In this document: positions 25,821-34,626 of the stretch, piece after piece
Layout: each line of letters starts with the position of its first letter
Numbering within the stretch: the stretch's first letter is position 1
Source of the DNA: Arthrobacter sp. ISL-65
GTDB taxonomy: Bacteria; Actinomycetota; Actinomycetes; Actinomycetales; Micrococcaceae
DNA: 51,050 bases
NCBI RefSeq assembly: GCF_018613795.1
Contig: NZ_JAGGPN010000044.1
Span: 1-51,050 of the forward strand
Reading direction: 5' to 3'
Translations under genes and position numbers: made by a program
Notes under the pieces: generated by a model
The model's input: only the letters and a program-made list of their open reading frames with translations
Databases searched by the model: none
Told to the model about the DNA's origin: nothing

Positions 25821-27383
25821 ATGACAACGCAGAGCAGCGCGGGCATCGTGGACCGGCCCGCGGGTACTGACTCCGAAGGATTTATCCCCTTCCGGGGCTT
25901 TGAACCGGGCGTGGACACGCTGAATGAGATTTATGTTGGCGGGGTCTGGGCCCGGGGGGCGGGGGCACTGATTGAGTCCGTTAACCCCGCAACTTCTGAG
26001 GTCTTCGCAACGCTCCATGGTGCCACCATTGACGATGTTGATCTAGCGGTCGCAGCCGGCCTGGCGGCCATTGAAGAGTCCGGTTGGGCCCGTAAGTTAC
26101 CGCACGAACGCGCTGCTGTTTTGCACAGGATCGGTTCGGCTATTGAAGCCAATGCAGACCGGATCGCTTTTCTGCAGACCCAGGACACCGGTAAAACGCT
26201 CAAGGAGACACGGGCGTTGGCCATGAGCGCTGCGGCCACGTTCCGTTTCACCGCATCGGCCCTTGAGACCATGGAGGATGCGCTAACCCCGCCGCGGGGT
26301 GACTACTTGAGTATCTCCACCTATGAGCACATCGGTGTCGTGGCTGCCATTACACCGTGGAACTCCCCCATTGCCAGCGACGCGCAAAAGGTTGCTCCGG
26401 CCCTTGCCGCGGGCAACGCCGTCATTATCAAACCGCCGGTCTGGGCACCCTGGGTGTCGCTGCTGCTGGCAAGGATATGTGACGAGGCTGGACTGCCTTC
26501 GGGCCTGCTTTCGGTCCTTCCCGGGCCGGGAAGGACCGTCGGGGACGCTCTGGCACGGCACAGGGGTGTCGGCAAGGTTTCCTTCACCGGCGGCACCTTA
26601 ACCGGTCGGCAGCTGGGCCGCATCGCAGCCGAGAAAATCATGCCGATCACGTTGGAACTGGGCGGAAAATCGCCAACCATCATCTTTTCGGACGCGGATC
26701 AGGATCAGGCCGTTGCCGGGGTGCTTTACGGAATCTTTTCCTCCAGCGGCCAAAGCTGCATCGCCGGTTCGCGGGTATTCATCCAGCGGGCCATCTATGA
26801 CACCGTGCTGGCACGCTTAGTCGAAGGAGCCACAGCCCTGCGGGTGGGTCCAGGCACCGACCCTGGCACACAGGTGGCACCTCTTGTTGCCCATGCCCAC
26901 AGGGACTCCGTTGAAAAAATGGTTGAGGATGCGAGGGCAGCCGGAGCGCAGATCCTGTGCGGCGGAGCACGGCCAGCGGAGCCGGAACTGCAGCAGGGCG
27001 CATATTATCTGCCCACCATCATTGCCGGCGTGGCCAACTCCGATCTGATCTGCCAGGAGGAGATTTTCGGTCCCGTGGCTGTGGTTCTTCCCTTTGATGA
27101 TGAAACTGACCTGCTGGCCCAGGCCAACGACAGTGTGTTTGGTCTGGCCTGCGGCATCTGGACGGCTGACTACCGGCGGGCCTGGCGCATCGCGCGCGCC
27201 GTTGCTGCGGGCACCGTCTGGATCAACACGTACAAACAGTTCAGCATTGCCACCCCCTTCAGCGGCATCAAAGAAAGCGGGCTGGGCACCGAAAAAGGCA
27301 GGGACGGTATCCGCTCCTACATGCGCCAAAAGAGCATATACGTCGATCTTTCCGGTGCCCCATTGCCTTGGGCCGGCGCATGA
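25821..27383 (+). CDS. Aldehyde dehydrogenase (NAD(P)+-dependent, 520 aa)
   Basis: Oxidises an aldehyde to the acid. The family core is complete: cofactor region TPWNSPIASDAQKVAPALAA, VIIKPP, then VSFTGGTLTGRQLG, the catalytic Glu279 in ELGGKSP and the nucleophile Cys313 in SSGQSCIAGSR. The C-terminal PFSGIKESGLGTEKGRDGI is also typical. It is closest in pattern to betaine-aldehyde/hydroxymuconic-semialdehyde type dehydrogenases. The start is uncertain: ATG 25821 is preferred because the family N-terminus begins soon after; a GTG at 25776 with AGGCGG adds 15 residues. First gene of the operon. It probably acts on an aldehyde made by the ThDP enzyme or by ring cleavage. Confidence 0.92.
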   Translation: MTTQSSAGIVDRPAGTDSEGFIPFRGFEPGVDTLNEIYVGGVWARGAGALIESVNPATSEVFATLHGATIDDVDLAVAAGLAAIEESGWARKLPHERAAVLHRIGSAIEANADRIAFLQTQDTGKTLKETRALAMSAAATFRFTASALETMEDALTPPRGDYLSISTYEHIGVVAAITPWNSPIASDAQKVAPALAAGNAVIIKPPVWAPWVSLLLARICDEAGLPSGLLSVLPGPGRTVGDALARHRGVGKVSFTGGTLTGRQLGRIAAEKIMPITLELGGKSPTIIFSDADQDQAVAGVLYGIFSSSGQSCIAGSRVFIQRAIYDTVLARLVEGATALRVGPGTDPGTQVAPLVAHAHRDSVEKMVEDARAAGAQILCGGARPAEPELQQGAYYLPTIIAGVANSDLICQEEIFGPVAVVLPFDDETDLLAQANDSVFGLACGIWTADYRRAWRIARAVAAGTVWINTYKQFSIATPFSGIKESGLGTEKGRDGIRSYMRQKSIYVDLSGAPLPWAGA

Positions 27384-27427
27384 GATCCGCAGCACATTCC
27401 AATCCATCCCCAATGAAAGGCAAGTCA

Positions 27428-27775
27428 GTGAGTGCTCACCCCTACAGTCCGGCATACCAGGCCGGGGGTTTCGGCTTCGTGTCCGGGGCGTTGTCCGTTG
27501 ACGAAAACTACATCCCCGTTAGTGGCCGAATCGAGGCCATCGAGGCCGCTGCAACCAGGCTCTCGGAACGGTTGGCGACCATCGGCATGTCTATGCAGGA
27601 CATCGTCAAGACTACCTACTTCGTCACGGACCTGACCTTGCGCGAAGAAGCGAACAGCCACTATGAGCAGTTCTTCAGCGCTCCCCGGCCGGCAAGGACG
27701 TTCGTGGAAGTTTCTGCCCTGCCGTACGGTGCCACGGTGGAAATTGAAGCCATTGCCCACCGGGGCCAGGAGTGA
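27428..27775 (+). CDS. RidA-family (YjgF) enamine/imine deaminase, first copy
   Basis: A 115-residue RidA-fold protein: SAHPYSPAYQAGGFGFVSGA, then LSERLATIGMSMQDIVKTTY and a C-terminal ARTFVEVSALPYGATVEIEA. RidA trimers hydrolyse reactive enamines and imines to ketones and ammonia; some family members (2-aminomuconate deaminases) act in amino-aromatic catabolism. The family's Arg in the ARTxVEV motif is present. The GTG at 27428 is preferred over ATG 27413 because AAAGG lies seven bases before it. It sits between ALDH and the oxygenase reductase, so a pathway role is more likely than housekeeping. Confidence 0.9.
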   Translation: MSAHPYSPAYQAGGFGFVSGALSVDENYIPVSGRIEAIEAAATRLSERLATIGMSMQDIVKTTYFVTDLTLREEANSHYEQFFSAPRPARTFVEVSALPYGATVEIEAIAHRGQE

Positions 27776-27778
27776 ATC

Positions 27779-28813
27779 ATGACTACCGTCACTTTGCACA
27801 CACGGGGACCGGAAGAATCTCCCCAGGAGAATCCGGTCACTGACCGGGCAACGACCGGGGAGCCCACCGCACGGACCCTGAGGGTCCAGCAAAAAGCGTG
27901 GGAATCGGACGGGGTAACCAGCGTGACCTTCGCTGACCCGTCCGGAGCGCAGCTGCCCCAATGGCAACCCGGTTCCCACTTGAGCCTTCACCTGCCCAAC
28001 GGGCTCATACGCGAGTACTCGCTATGCTCGGACCCGCTGGATTCGACCAGCTGGACGGTAGCTGTGCTCCGGACCCCTGATTCATGCGGAGGCAGCCAAC
28101 ACGTCCATGAGGGTCTACCGGTGGGAGCACTCCTTAAGGTTGAAGGCCCGCGTAATAACTTCGCGCTCGAAGACGCCGGACGCTACGTGCTGGTCGCAGG
28201 CGGGATCGGCATCACCCCGATCATCTCCATGGCGCGGCAACTGCACGCAGCAGGCGCGGACTGGTCGCTGCTCTACACCGGCCGGTCCCGCGCCACTATG
28301 GCCTTTCTTCCCGAGATCGTGGCCCTGCCCCAGGACCGGATCACCATCCACGCCGACGACGAAGCCAACGGCAGCTACCCTGACCTGGCGGCCGCTGTCG
28401 GAGACCTGAGCCCGGATGCGCTGGTTTACGCCTGTGGTCCGGAACCGCTGCTGAAGGCTGTTGCCGGGGCCATGGAGGACGAAGCGCAGCTTCGAATCGA
28501 GCGGTTCAAGGCACCAGAAAAAGTTGTCGTCCCGGCGCAGAGCGAGTCGGCGTTTGACGTGGTGTGCAACAGCACCGGCCAACGGATCCCCGTGGCCCCA
28601 GATGTGTCTGTGCTTGATGCCCTCAACAACGCCGGCATCGACGTTCCCAGCTCCTGCGCGGAAGGAATCTGCGGCACCTGCGAAACACGCGTCATCAGCG
28701 GCGACGTGGAGCACCGTGATTTTCTCCTCACCCAGGCCGAGCAGGCGGCAAACAAATCCATGTTCGTATGCGTCTCGCGTTGCCGCTCGGCCGAACTGAT
28801 TCTTGATCTCTAA
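27779..28813 (+). CDS. Oxygenase reductase (FNR / plant-type 2Fe-2S, VanB/phthalate type, 344 aa)
   Basis: Electron-transfer partner for the Rieske oxygenase. Domains in order: flavin-binding barrel with REYSLCSDP (RxYS motif), NAD domain with LVAGGIGITPIISMARQL and YACGPEPLL, and a C-terminal plant-type ferredoxin with Cys293, Cys298, Cys301 and Cys331 (C-x4-C-x2-C-x29-C). This order is that of class IA reductases such as phthalate dioxygenase reductase and vanillate demethylase VanB. It moves electrons from NADH to the oxygenase encoded at 34841. It starts three bases after the RidA stop, so the two are cotranscribed. Confidence 0.95.
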   Translation: MTTVTLHTRGPEESPQENPVTDRATTGEPTARTLRVQQKAWESDGVTSVTFADPSGAQLPQWQPGSHLSLHLPNGLIREYSLCSDPLDSTSWTVAVLRTPDSCGGSQHVHEGLPVGALLKVEGPRNNFALEDAGRYVLVAGGIGITPIISMARQLHAAGADWSLLYTGRSRATMAFLPEIVALPQDRITIHADDEANGSYPDLAAAVGDLSPDALVYACGPEPLLKAVAGAMEDEAQLRIERFKAPEKVVVPAQSESAFDVVCNSTGQRIPVAPDVSVLDALNNAGIDVPSSCAEGICGTCETRVISGDVEHRDFLLTQAEQAANKSMFVCVSRCRSAELILDL

Positions 28814-28839
28814 CCCTCGAAAAGTAAGAAGGTAGCCCC

Positions 28840-29835
28840 ATGAATTTCTTTGCCGCAGAGCCTGTCTGTAAGTTGCGATCTCTTCGGTCGGTGTCCCTGA
28901 AAGTGCCGGAAACGGCACGTGCCAAGGATTTCTACCACGAGGTCTGGGGCCTTTCCACCGTCGAGGAGGACAGCGACCGCTTCTGGCTCCGCGGAACCGG
29001 CTCCGAGCACCACATTCTAAAGCTGGAAAAAGGCCAGCAGAACGCGCTTGGCGGCGTGGCCTTCGCCCTCGCAACGCCCCAAGAGGTGGACCAGGCCGCC
29101 CTTAAGCTCGCTGCTTTGGGTATTCCCCTCTTCCGTGAACCCGGCCCACTGGACGACGCTGCCGGCGGATACGGCCTGCAGCTGGTTGACCCCGAGGGCA
29201 GGCTCGTAGAGCTGTCCGCGGACGTTCACGCCGTCGTTAGCCAGGAGCCGTCCGGACGCCGGGCAATCCCGCGCAAAATTGCCCACGTCGTGTTGAACAC
29301 GATTGACATTGACCGGGCCACAGCCTTCTATACCCAGGTCCTGGGCATGCGGGTCTCGGACTGGTCCGAGCACCAGATGTCCTTCCTTCGGTGCAATTCC
29401 GAGCACCATGTCATTGCCTTCAACCAGGCCCCGTGGACAGCAGTCAACCACGTGGCGTACGAAATGCAGAGCATCGACCACTTCATGCGCGGTATTGGGT
29501 CCCTCAAAACCCACGGTATTGCGCCGCAGTGGGGACCGGGACGCCACGGTCCCGGGGATAACACCTTCTCCTACTTCACCGACCCTGCAGGCCTGGTTTG
29601 TGAGTACACCTCGGAAGTGGCGCAGGTAGATGAAGACAGCTGGCTGTGCCGCACGTGGAAGCGGACCCCGGAACTGTCGGACCAGTGGGGAACCGCCGGG
29701 CCCCCCACAGTTAACGTTCGCACGGCTATGGCCGGAATCCCCGATGACGGCTACCGCTCCCTCGTTGTCCCGGGCAGCGCCGACTACTTCACTGTTCCGT
29801 CGGCAGATTCGGCAAGTCATGCAGCTGCCCACTGA
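28840..29835 (+). CDS. Two-domain VOC protein, extradiol-dioxygenase type (331 aa)
   Basis: Two vicinal-oxygen-chelate domains, the layout of type I extradiol ring-cleavage dioxygenases (BphC-like). The N-terminal domain (SVSLKVPETARAKDFYHEVW) has lost metal ligands, as usual. The C-terminal domain retains the facial triad His149 (KIAHVVLNT), His204 (AVNHVAYEM) and Glu255 (VCEYTSE), so Fe(II)- or Mn(II)-dependent ring cleavage of a catechol-like or aminophenol-like intermediate is plausible. A 50-residue C-terminal extension is variable. The next gene starts 17 bases before its stop, suggesting coupled translation with a ring-fission product hydrolase. Substrate unknown. Confidence 0.85.
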   Translation: MNFFAAEPVCKLRSLRSVSLKVPETARAKDFYHEVWGLSTVEEDSDRFWLRGTGSEHHILKLEKGQQNALGGVAFALATPQEVDQAALKLAALGIPLFREPGPLDDAAGGYGLQLVDPEGRLVELSADVHAVVSQEPSGRRAIPRKIAHVVLNTIDIDRATAFYTQVLGMRVSDWSEHQMSFLRCNSEHHVIAFNQAPWTAVNHVAYEMQSIDHFMRGIGSLKTHGIAPQWGPGRHGPGDNTFSYFTDPAGLVCEYTSEVAQVDEDSWLCRTWKRTPELSDQWGTAGPPTVNVRTAMAGIPDDGYRSLVVPGSADYFTVPSADSASHAAAH

Positions 29836-30634
29836 GGCAGCTCCGGCCACCCGAAGCCTGGGCAGCCGTATCTCCCTCCACGGTGTATCGCTGGTGGTCC
29901 GTGGTGAAGGAGCGCCCGTCTTCCTGATGCACGGCATCGGGGGTAATGCCTCATCCTGCGGGGCGCTGGCACAGCTGCTCAGCGAGGCCGGCTACCGCAC
30001 GTTCTGCTGGGATGCGCCAGGGTACGGGGAGTCCGGGGATCCGCTGGGGCCGGTCGACCATCCCGGGCTCGTCCTGCAAATTCTGGCTTCCCTCACCCTT
30101 GGACCCGCACACCTGATCGGGACCTCGTGGGGAGGAGTTATCGCCACCCGAGCGGCAGCGCAGGCACCGGGTGCTGTGCGCTCCCTGGTGCTAGCGGACA
30201 GCACCCGAGGTTCGGCCGTTACCGGGGAGTCAGCGCACCGGATGCTTGCACGCGTCCCCGAACTGGCCGAACTGGGGCCAGAAGCCTTTGCCGACCGGCG
30301 GGCTTCCAGGCTGCTCTCGCCAGCAGCGGATGCTGCGACAGCCGCGGCAGTCAGGTCCGAAATGGCCGCGGTCCGACTGCCCGGTTACACAGCCGCAGCG
30401 ACCATGATGGCAGCTACCGACACATCGAATGTGCTGCCGTCTCTGCAGGTACCATCACTGGTCCTGGTCGGCGAAGACGATGTAGTCACCGGCGTTGATG
30501 AATCCAGGATCCTCGCCGAATCCATAACAGACGCCTCATTCAAGATCATTCCCCGAGCAGGCCATGCCGCAGTGCAGGAGAAGCCGGCAGAGATGGCGAC
30601 ATCGATTCTAGAGTTTTGGAAGAGGCTTACGTGA
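29819..30634 (+). CDS. Alpha/beta hydrolase, likely ring-fission product hydrolase (271 aa)
   Basis: An intact alpha/beta-hydrolase: oxyanion segment FLMHGIGGNASSCGALAQLL, nucleophile elbow LIGTSWGGVIATRAAA (GxSxGG), acidic residue in VLVGEDDVVTGVDE and His in PRAGHAAVQEKP. The fold and position right after an extradiol-type dioxygenase point to a C-C bond hydrolase of the BphD/MhpC kind or an ester/lactone hydrolase. The start at 29819 gives the family N-terminus and overlaps the preceding gene; the longer frame upstream is just that gene read in another frame. Its TGA overlaps the next GTG. Confidence 0.88.
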   Translation: MQLPTEAAPATRSLGSRISLHGVSLVVRGEGAPVFLMHGIGGNASSCGALAQLLSEAGYRTFCWDAPGYGESGDPLGPVDHPGLVLQILASLTLGPAHLIGTSWGGVIATRAAAQAPGAVRSLVLADSTRGSAVTGESAHRMLARVPELAELGPEAFADRRASRLLSPAADAATAAAVRSEMAAVRLPGYTAAATMMAATDTSNVLPSLQVPSLVLVGEDDVVTGVDESRILAESITDASFKIIPRAGHAAVQEKPAEMATSILEFWKRLT

Positions 30635-31374
30635 CACGGTTGATAGTAGTCACCGGCTCTGGACGTGGACTCGGATTCAGTATCGCTGAACGGCTGGCAG
30701 CCGGAGGCGACCGCATCGTCATCGCTGAGAAAAACGCCGACATCGCAGAACGCGCAGCAGCCACGCTGCGGGAACGCGGCTTCGATGCCACGGCAATCAT
30801 CACCGATATTGCCGACAAAGACTCCGTTGCGGCTTTGGCCGATGCCGTCCGGGAACTGGGCGGGGCAGATGGCCTGGTCAACAATGCAGCTCTTGCCGAC
30901 GGCGTTGGCGGGGACACCTTCTGGGACCTTGAAGCGGACTTCTTCCAGCGGGTCATGACTGTGAACGCCTTCGGTACCTGGCTGGTGAGCAAGTACCTCT
31001 ATCCACAGCTGGCACAAAAGCAGACTGCCGCCATCGTCAACGTCGCTTCCGACGCCGCGCTGTACGGCTCACCGCGCCTGGTCCACTATGTCAGCTCCAA
31101 AGGCGCAGTCCTGGCAATGACCCGGACCATGGCCCGGGATGCGGGAGCAGCCGGGGTCCGTGTAAATGCCGTATCCCCGGGCCTTACCAGGGTCGAGGCA
31201 ACCGAGTCCGTGCCGGCCTCCCGCTACCGGCTCTACGAAGAGACCAGGGTGTTGGAAAGGGACCAGGTGCCCGAGGATATCTCCGGGGTCGTCCAGTTCC
31301 TGCTCTCGGACGCGGCCACGTACATCACCGGCCAAAACATCATCGTGGACGGCGGCTTCGTCATGGGGCACTGA
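30631..31374 (+). CDS. Short-chain dehydrogenase/reductase, complete active site (247 aa)
   Basis: A classical SDR with the cofactor motif VTGSGRGLGFSIAE (TGxxxGxG), NNAALADG, Ser in NVASDAALYG and the YxxxK pair in HYVSSKGAVLAM, plus the C-terminal ITGQNIIVDGGF. It would reversibly oxidise an alcohol or diol using NAD(P), for example dehydrogenating a cis-dihydrodiol made by a Rieske dioxygenase. The start is the GTG at 30631 behind GGAAGAGG, overlapping the upstream stop by four bases (GTGA). Confidence 0.92.
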   Translation: MTRLIVVTGSGRGLGFSIAERLAAGGDRIVIAEKNADIAERAAATLRERGFDATAIITDIADKDSVAALADAVRELGGADGLVNNAALADGVGGDTFWDLEADFFQRVMTVNAFGTWLVSKYLYPQLAQKQTAAIVNVASDAALYGSPRLVHYVSSKGAVLAMTRTMARDAGAAGVRVNAVSPGLTRVEATESVPASRYRLYEETRVLERDQVPEDISGVVQFLLSDAATYITGQNIIVDGGFVMGH

Positions 31375-31462
31375 GCCACCTAACACCACCCACAACATCG
31401 CCCATTCTCGAAAATTACCCCCAGGACGCCGGGCTCCGGCTGATGATCAAGGAGACCACCAG

Positions 31463-32251
31463 ATGGATCTGCAATTAAAGGACCGTACCGTCGTTGTGAC
31501 GGGAGCGAGTTCCGGCGTCGGCCTGGCGACCGCCCGTTACCTCCTCGCGGAAGGCGCCAAGGTAGCTGCCTGCGCCCGTGATGCCAGGCGCCTCGCGGCG
31601 GCTTTCGATCAGTTTGCGTGGGCTGATAAAAACTCCATCTACCTGGCCACCTGCGATGTGACCGACCGCAAAGCCACCGACGCGTTCGTTGCCGGGACTT
31701 TGGAGAGCTTCGGGGCTGTTGACGGGCTGGTGTGCAATGCCGGCCGCTCCCTCATGGCTACCCTGGATGAGACATCTGACGAGCAGTTCCGCGAAGAATT
31801 CGACCTCAAGATTTTCGGGGTGTTGAATATCGTACGCTCGGCGCGGGCTGCGCTGGCCGCGTCACCGCACAGCTCAGTGGTCAACGTCAATGCGATCCTG
31901 TCACGCCAACCTGAGCTGCGCCTGGCCGCTACTTCAGCCGCGCGTGCCGGGTTGTTGAACCTGAGCCACTCATTGTCCGAAGATCTCGCCGCGGACGGTA
32001 CACGGGTCAACTCGGTGCTGCTCGGCCTGGTCGACACCGGCCAGTGGCGTCGGCGATTCGAGCAGTCAGGCAGCCGCCTGGACTTCACGGAGTGGAGCGC
32101 CGAGATCACCAAGGACCGGGGGGTAAAGCTGGGGCGCTTCGGAACTGCCGAAGAAGTCGCCTTCCACATTCTTACCCTTCTATCCCCGCTAAGCGGCTAC
32201 ACCACAGGAGCCACGATCGACGTCGGCGGCGGTGTAGGCCGCTATGTGTAA
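31463..32251 (+). CDS. SDR-fold protein lacking the usual Tyr-Lys pair (262 aa)
   Basis: The cofactor-binding half is normal (VVVTGASSGVGLATARYLLA and LVCNAGRSLM). In the active-site region (VVNVNAILSRQPELRLAATS, then AARAGLLNLSHSLSEDLA), the expected Ser is replaced and YxxxK aligns with TSAAR. The protein may still bind NAD(P) but would need a different mechanism or a non-catalytic role. The C-terminus is normal (TTGATIDVGGGVGRY). It starts at ATG 31463 with AAGGAG. Family-level resemblance to proteins annotated as SDR oxidoreductases is clear, but activity is not. Confidence 0.85.
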   Translation: MDLQLKDRTVVVTGASSGVGLATARYLLAEGAKVAACARDARRLAAAFDQFAWADKNSIYLATCDVTDRKATDAFVAGTLESFGAVDGLVCNAGRSLMATLDETSDEQFREEFDLKIFGVLNIVRSARAALAASPHSSVVNVNAILSRQPELRLAATSAARAGLLNLSHSLSEDLAADGTRVNSVLLGLVDTGQWRRRFEQSGSRLDFTEWSAEITKDRGVKLGRFGTAEEVAFHILTLLSPLSGYTTGATIDVGGGVGRYV

Positions 32252-32315
32252 GGCACCTGCCATCGGGCTAACGCTCAACGGCATGCCCGGCCCTGATCTA
32301 CGAAAGAGATAAGAC

Positions 32316-33986
32316 ATGTCCATGGAACAAGGAACGAAAATGCCCCAAAACCCAACCGGCGGTGACATCCTCGTCCGGGTAATGCGCAGGCACGGCATTG
32401 ACACCGCCTTCGGTGTCATCAGCATCCACAATCTTCCCCTCATCGAGGCCGTGGACCGGGAACTGAACTTCGTCGCCGTCCGCCACGAAGCCGCGGCAGT
32501 AAACGCGGCGGACGCCTACGCGCGCGCTTCGGGCAAGTTCGGAGTCGCCCTCACCAGCACCGGAACGGGTGCCGGCAATGCTGCCGGGTCCATGGTGGAG
32601 GCGCTGACCGCAGGCAGCCGCGTGCTGCATATCACCGGCCAAATTGACAGTGAATTCCTCGGAAGCAACCGCGGAGTGATCCATGAGGTCCCACGACAGC
32701 TGCAGATGCTTCACGCAGTATCGGGCTACGCGCGGACCATCTTCAACGCCAAAGATGCCGAAGCAGATCTGGAAGAAGCTATCGCGCACCTGCTGACCGT
32801 CCCTCATACACCGGCCAGCCTGGAATGGCCCATCGACCTGCAATACCTGGCCCTGCCCGAGGAGCAGCGCCCGGCGGACTCCCCCGGGCAGCCCGAAGCC
32901 TCCATCGACGAGGAAGCTGTGGCCAAAGCCGTTGAACTGCTCTCGCAGGCCAAAAGGCCCCTCATCTGGGCAGGCGGTGGAGCCGCGGGTGCCGGTACAG
33001 CCCTGGCTGAGCTGCTGCACCGCCTCGGCGCCGGGCTGCTGACCAGCAATTCCGGCAGAGGCGTCGTACCCGAAGATGATGATCAGGTGATCGGAAACTT
33101 CGCTACCACCCCTGAGGCTGCGGCACTCCTCGCAGACGCGGACGTGCTGCTGAGTGTTGGAACACACTTCCGTTCCAACGAAACGAAGCACTACTCCATG
33201 GCGCTGCCCAGCACACACATCCAGCTTGACATCGACCCTGCAGCCATCGGCCGGGTCTACCCGGCCGATGTCGGGCTGGGGGGTGATTCCCGGATCCTGC
33301 TCGAGCAGATCGTCGCGAAACTCCCCGCCCCCAGCGTCGAGGCGGGCTGGACCGAACGGGTACGCGCGACCCGCCGCAGCGTCCGCGCCGCCCTTACCAA
33401 ATACATCGGCGGATATGCCGAGATCTGCGAAAGCCTTCGCAGACGGCTGGACCGCGAATCGGTGATCGCCCGTGACGTAACGATCCCCTCCAGCCAGTGG
33501 GGCAACCGGCTGCTGGAAATCTACTCGCGGGAAACGAATATTTTCCCGCTCGGTGGTGGCATCGGCCAGGGACTTGCGATGGGCATCGGCGCCGCCTGCG
33601 CCCGTCCCGGAATCCCGACGGCGGTAATCGTCGGGGACGGCGGACTGGCGGTCCATCTCGGTGAACTTGCCTCACTGGGCGGCTCGGGCGCCTGGTGCGT
33701 AGTGCTGGTCTTCAACGACAGCGGATACGGAGTCCTCCGGAACATGCAAAAAGCCAACGGCTTCGCCGAAGCCGGCGTGAACCTTTACACACCGGACTTT
33801 GACCTGTTGGCCCAATCACTGCACCTACCGTTCTGGCGGGTCCGCGGCTCCGGACAATTCGATCAGGCCCTGGCAGAAGCGCTGGCGGTCCGGGGACCGG
33901 CCGTCATCGAAATCGACGTCACAGCTCTGGACCCGGCGCCGGGACCGTTTGTGCCGCCGGTGCATATCCCCAGCCGGAACCACTAG
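32316..33986 (+). CDS. Thiamine-diphosphate-dependent enzyme (acetolactate synthase / benzoylformate decarboxylase type, 556 aa)
   Basis: A full-length ThDP enzyme with three domains: the PYR domain with activating Glu58 (VRHEAAAVNAADAYARA), a central domain (RPLIWAGGGAAGAGTALAEL), and the PP domain with the ThDP/Mg2+ motif GDGG at 440-443 running to FNDSGYGVLRNM. Such enzymes decarboxylate 2-keto acids or make or break C-C bonds next to a carbonyl. In this operon a 2-keto acid decarboxylase feeding the aldehyde dehydrogenase is the natural guess. No small regulatory subunit is present, arguing against biosynthetic acetolactate synthase. Confidence 0.9.
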   Translation: MSMEQGTKMPQNPTGGDILVRVMRRHGIDTAFGVISIHNLPLIEAVDRELNFVAVRHEAAAVNAADAYARASGKFGVALTSTGTGAGNAAGSMVEALTAGSRVLHITGQIDSEFLGSNRGVIHEVPRQLQMLHAVSGYARTIFNAKDAEADLEEAIAHLLTVPHTPASLEWPIDLQYLALPEEQRPADSPGQPEASIDEEAVAKAVELLSQAKRPLIWAGGGAAGAGTALAELLHRLGAGLLTSNSGRGVVPEDDDQVIGNFATTPEAAALLADADVLLSVGTHFRSNETKHYSMALPSTHIQLDIDPAAIGRVYPADVGLGGDSRILLEQIVAKLPAPSVEAGWTERVRATRRSVRAALTKYIGGYAEICESLRRRLDRESVIARDVTIPSSQWGNRLLEIYSRETNIFPLGGGIGQGLAMGIGAACARPGIPTAVIVGDGGLAVHLGELASLGGSGAWCVVLVFNDSGYGVLRNMQKANGFAEAGVNLYTPDFDLLAQSLHLPFWRVRGSGQFDQALAEALAVRGPAVIEIDVTALDPAPGPFVPPVHIPSRNH

Positions 33987-34002
33987 AGGGACGAGGAAAA
34001 AA

Positions 34003-34626
34003 ATGGCACTGACAGAACCGCTGATTTTGGACAGTCCACAACCGGACACAGGGCAAACCCGGCATCGGGTCGTCTGCCTTCACAATGGCACCGGATCCGG
34101 CGACTGGTACAGCCGGCAGGTGGCTGCCTACGATGCACAAATTTGGGAAAAGTTCGACGGCGCCTTTCTCCGCGCCACCGTCACGGAAGACCAGCTTGAA
34201 GAGTGGGTCTCAGGTGCTGCGGCAGCGCTCCGGGACGGCGGGGTCACCCCGGTGCACCTGGTGGCCTCCGGCCGTGCCGCCTACGGCACCATCGTGCTCG
34301 CCGGCCGTTATCCCGAGCTGGTCAAAAGCCTGATTCTTGGAGACCCGGAGGTTGACACCTCCATCGAGGGCTATGCCCATTCGCTCCAGCTCGTTCAGGC
34401 ACCATCGCTGGTTATCGCCGCCGTGCCGCAGGCAGACACCGACATAGCCGAGCCGCAAAGCATCGCCGGAGGAATCGACAACGGCGTCTTCGTCATCATC
34501 GAAAACACCGCCGTCCCCGCACACCGAACACGGGCTGACTCTTTCAACGAGTGGGCCACATCATTCATGAACATCGCCGAAGGCCTGCACACCTTCGCCG
34601 AACCAGAGGAGGACTTCCATGCCTGA
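34003..34626 (+). CDS. Degenerate alpha/beta-hydrolase-fold protein (207 aa)
   Basis: The order of elements is that of a hydrolase: RHRVVCLHNGTGSGDWYSRQ, then VHLVASGRAAYGTIVLAGRY and PELVKSLILGDPEVD. At the nucleophile elbow, where HLVGxSxGG is expected, the sequence is HLVASGRAA, so the serine position is Gly; the usual late His motif is also absent and the protein is about 60 residues short. It is probably a non-catalytic binding or structural homologue. The start at 34003 follows GAGGAAAAAA. Its stop overlaps the start of the next gene by eight bases. Confidence 0.7.
   Translation: MALTEPLILDSPQPDTGQTRHRVVCLHNGTGSGDWYSRQVAAYDAQIWEKFDGAFLRATVTEDQLEEWVSGAAAALRDGGVTPVHLVASGRAAYGTIVLAGRYPELVKSLILGDPEVDTSIEGYAHSLQLVQAPSLVIAAVPQADTDIAEPQSIAGGIDNGVFVIIENTAVPAHRTRADSFNEWATSFMNIAEGLHTFAEPEEDFHA

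Noticed and set aside
28115..29074. 319-residue frame on the minus strand
   Set aside because: Opposite the reductase and VOC genes, both of which have intact catalytic motifs.
32298..33656. 452-residue open frame on the minus strand
   Set aside because: It lies fully opposite the ThDP enzyme gene, which has clear motifs. It has no family resemblance, and long antisense frames are common in GC-rich coding DNA.
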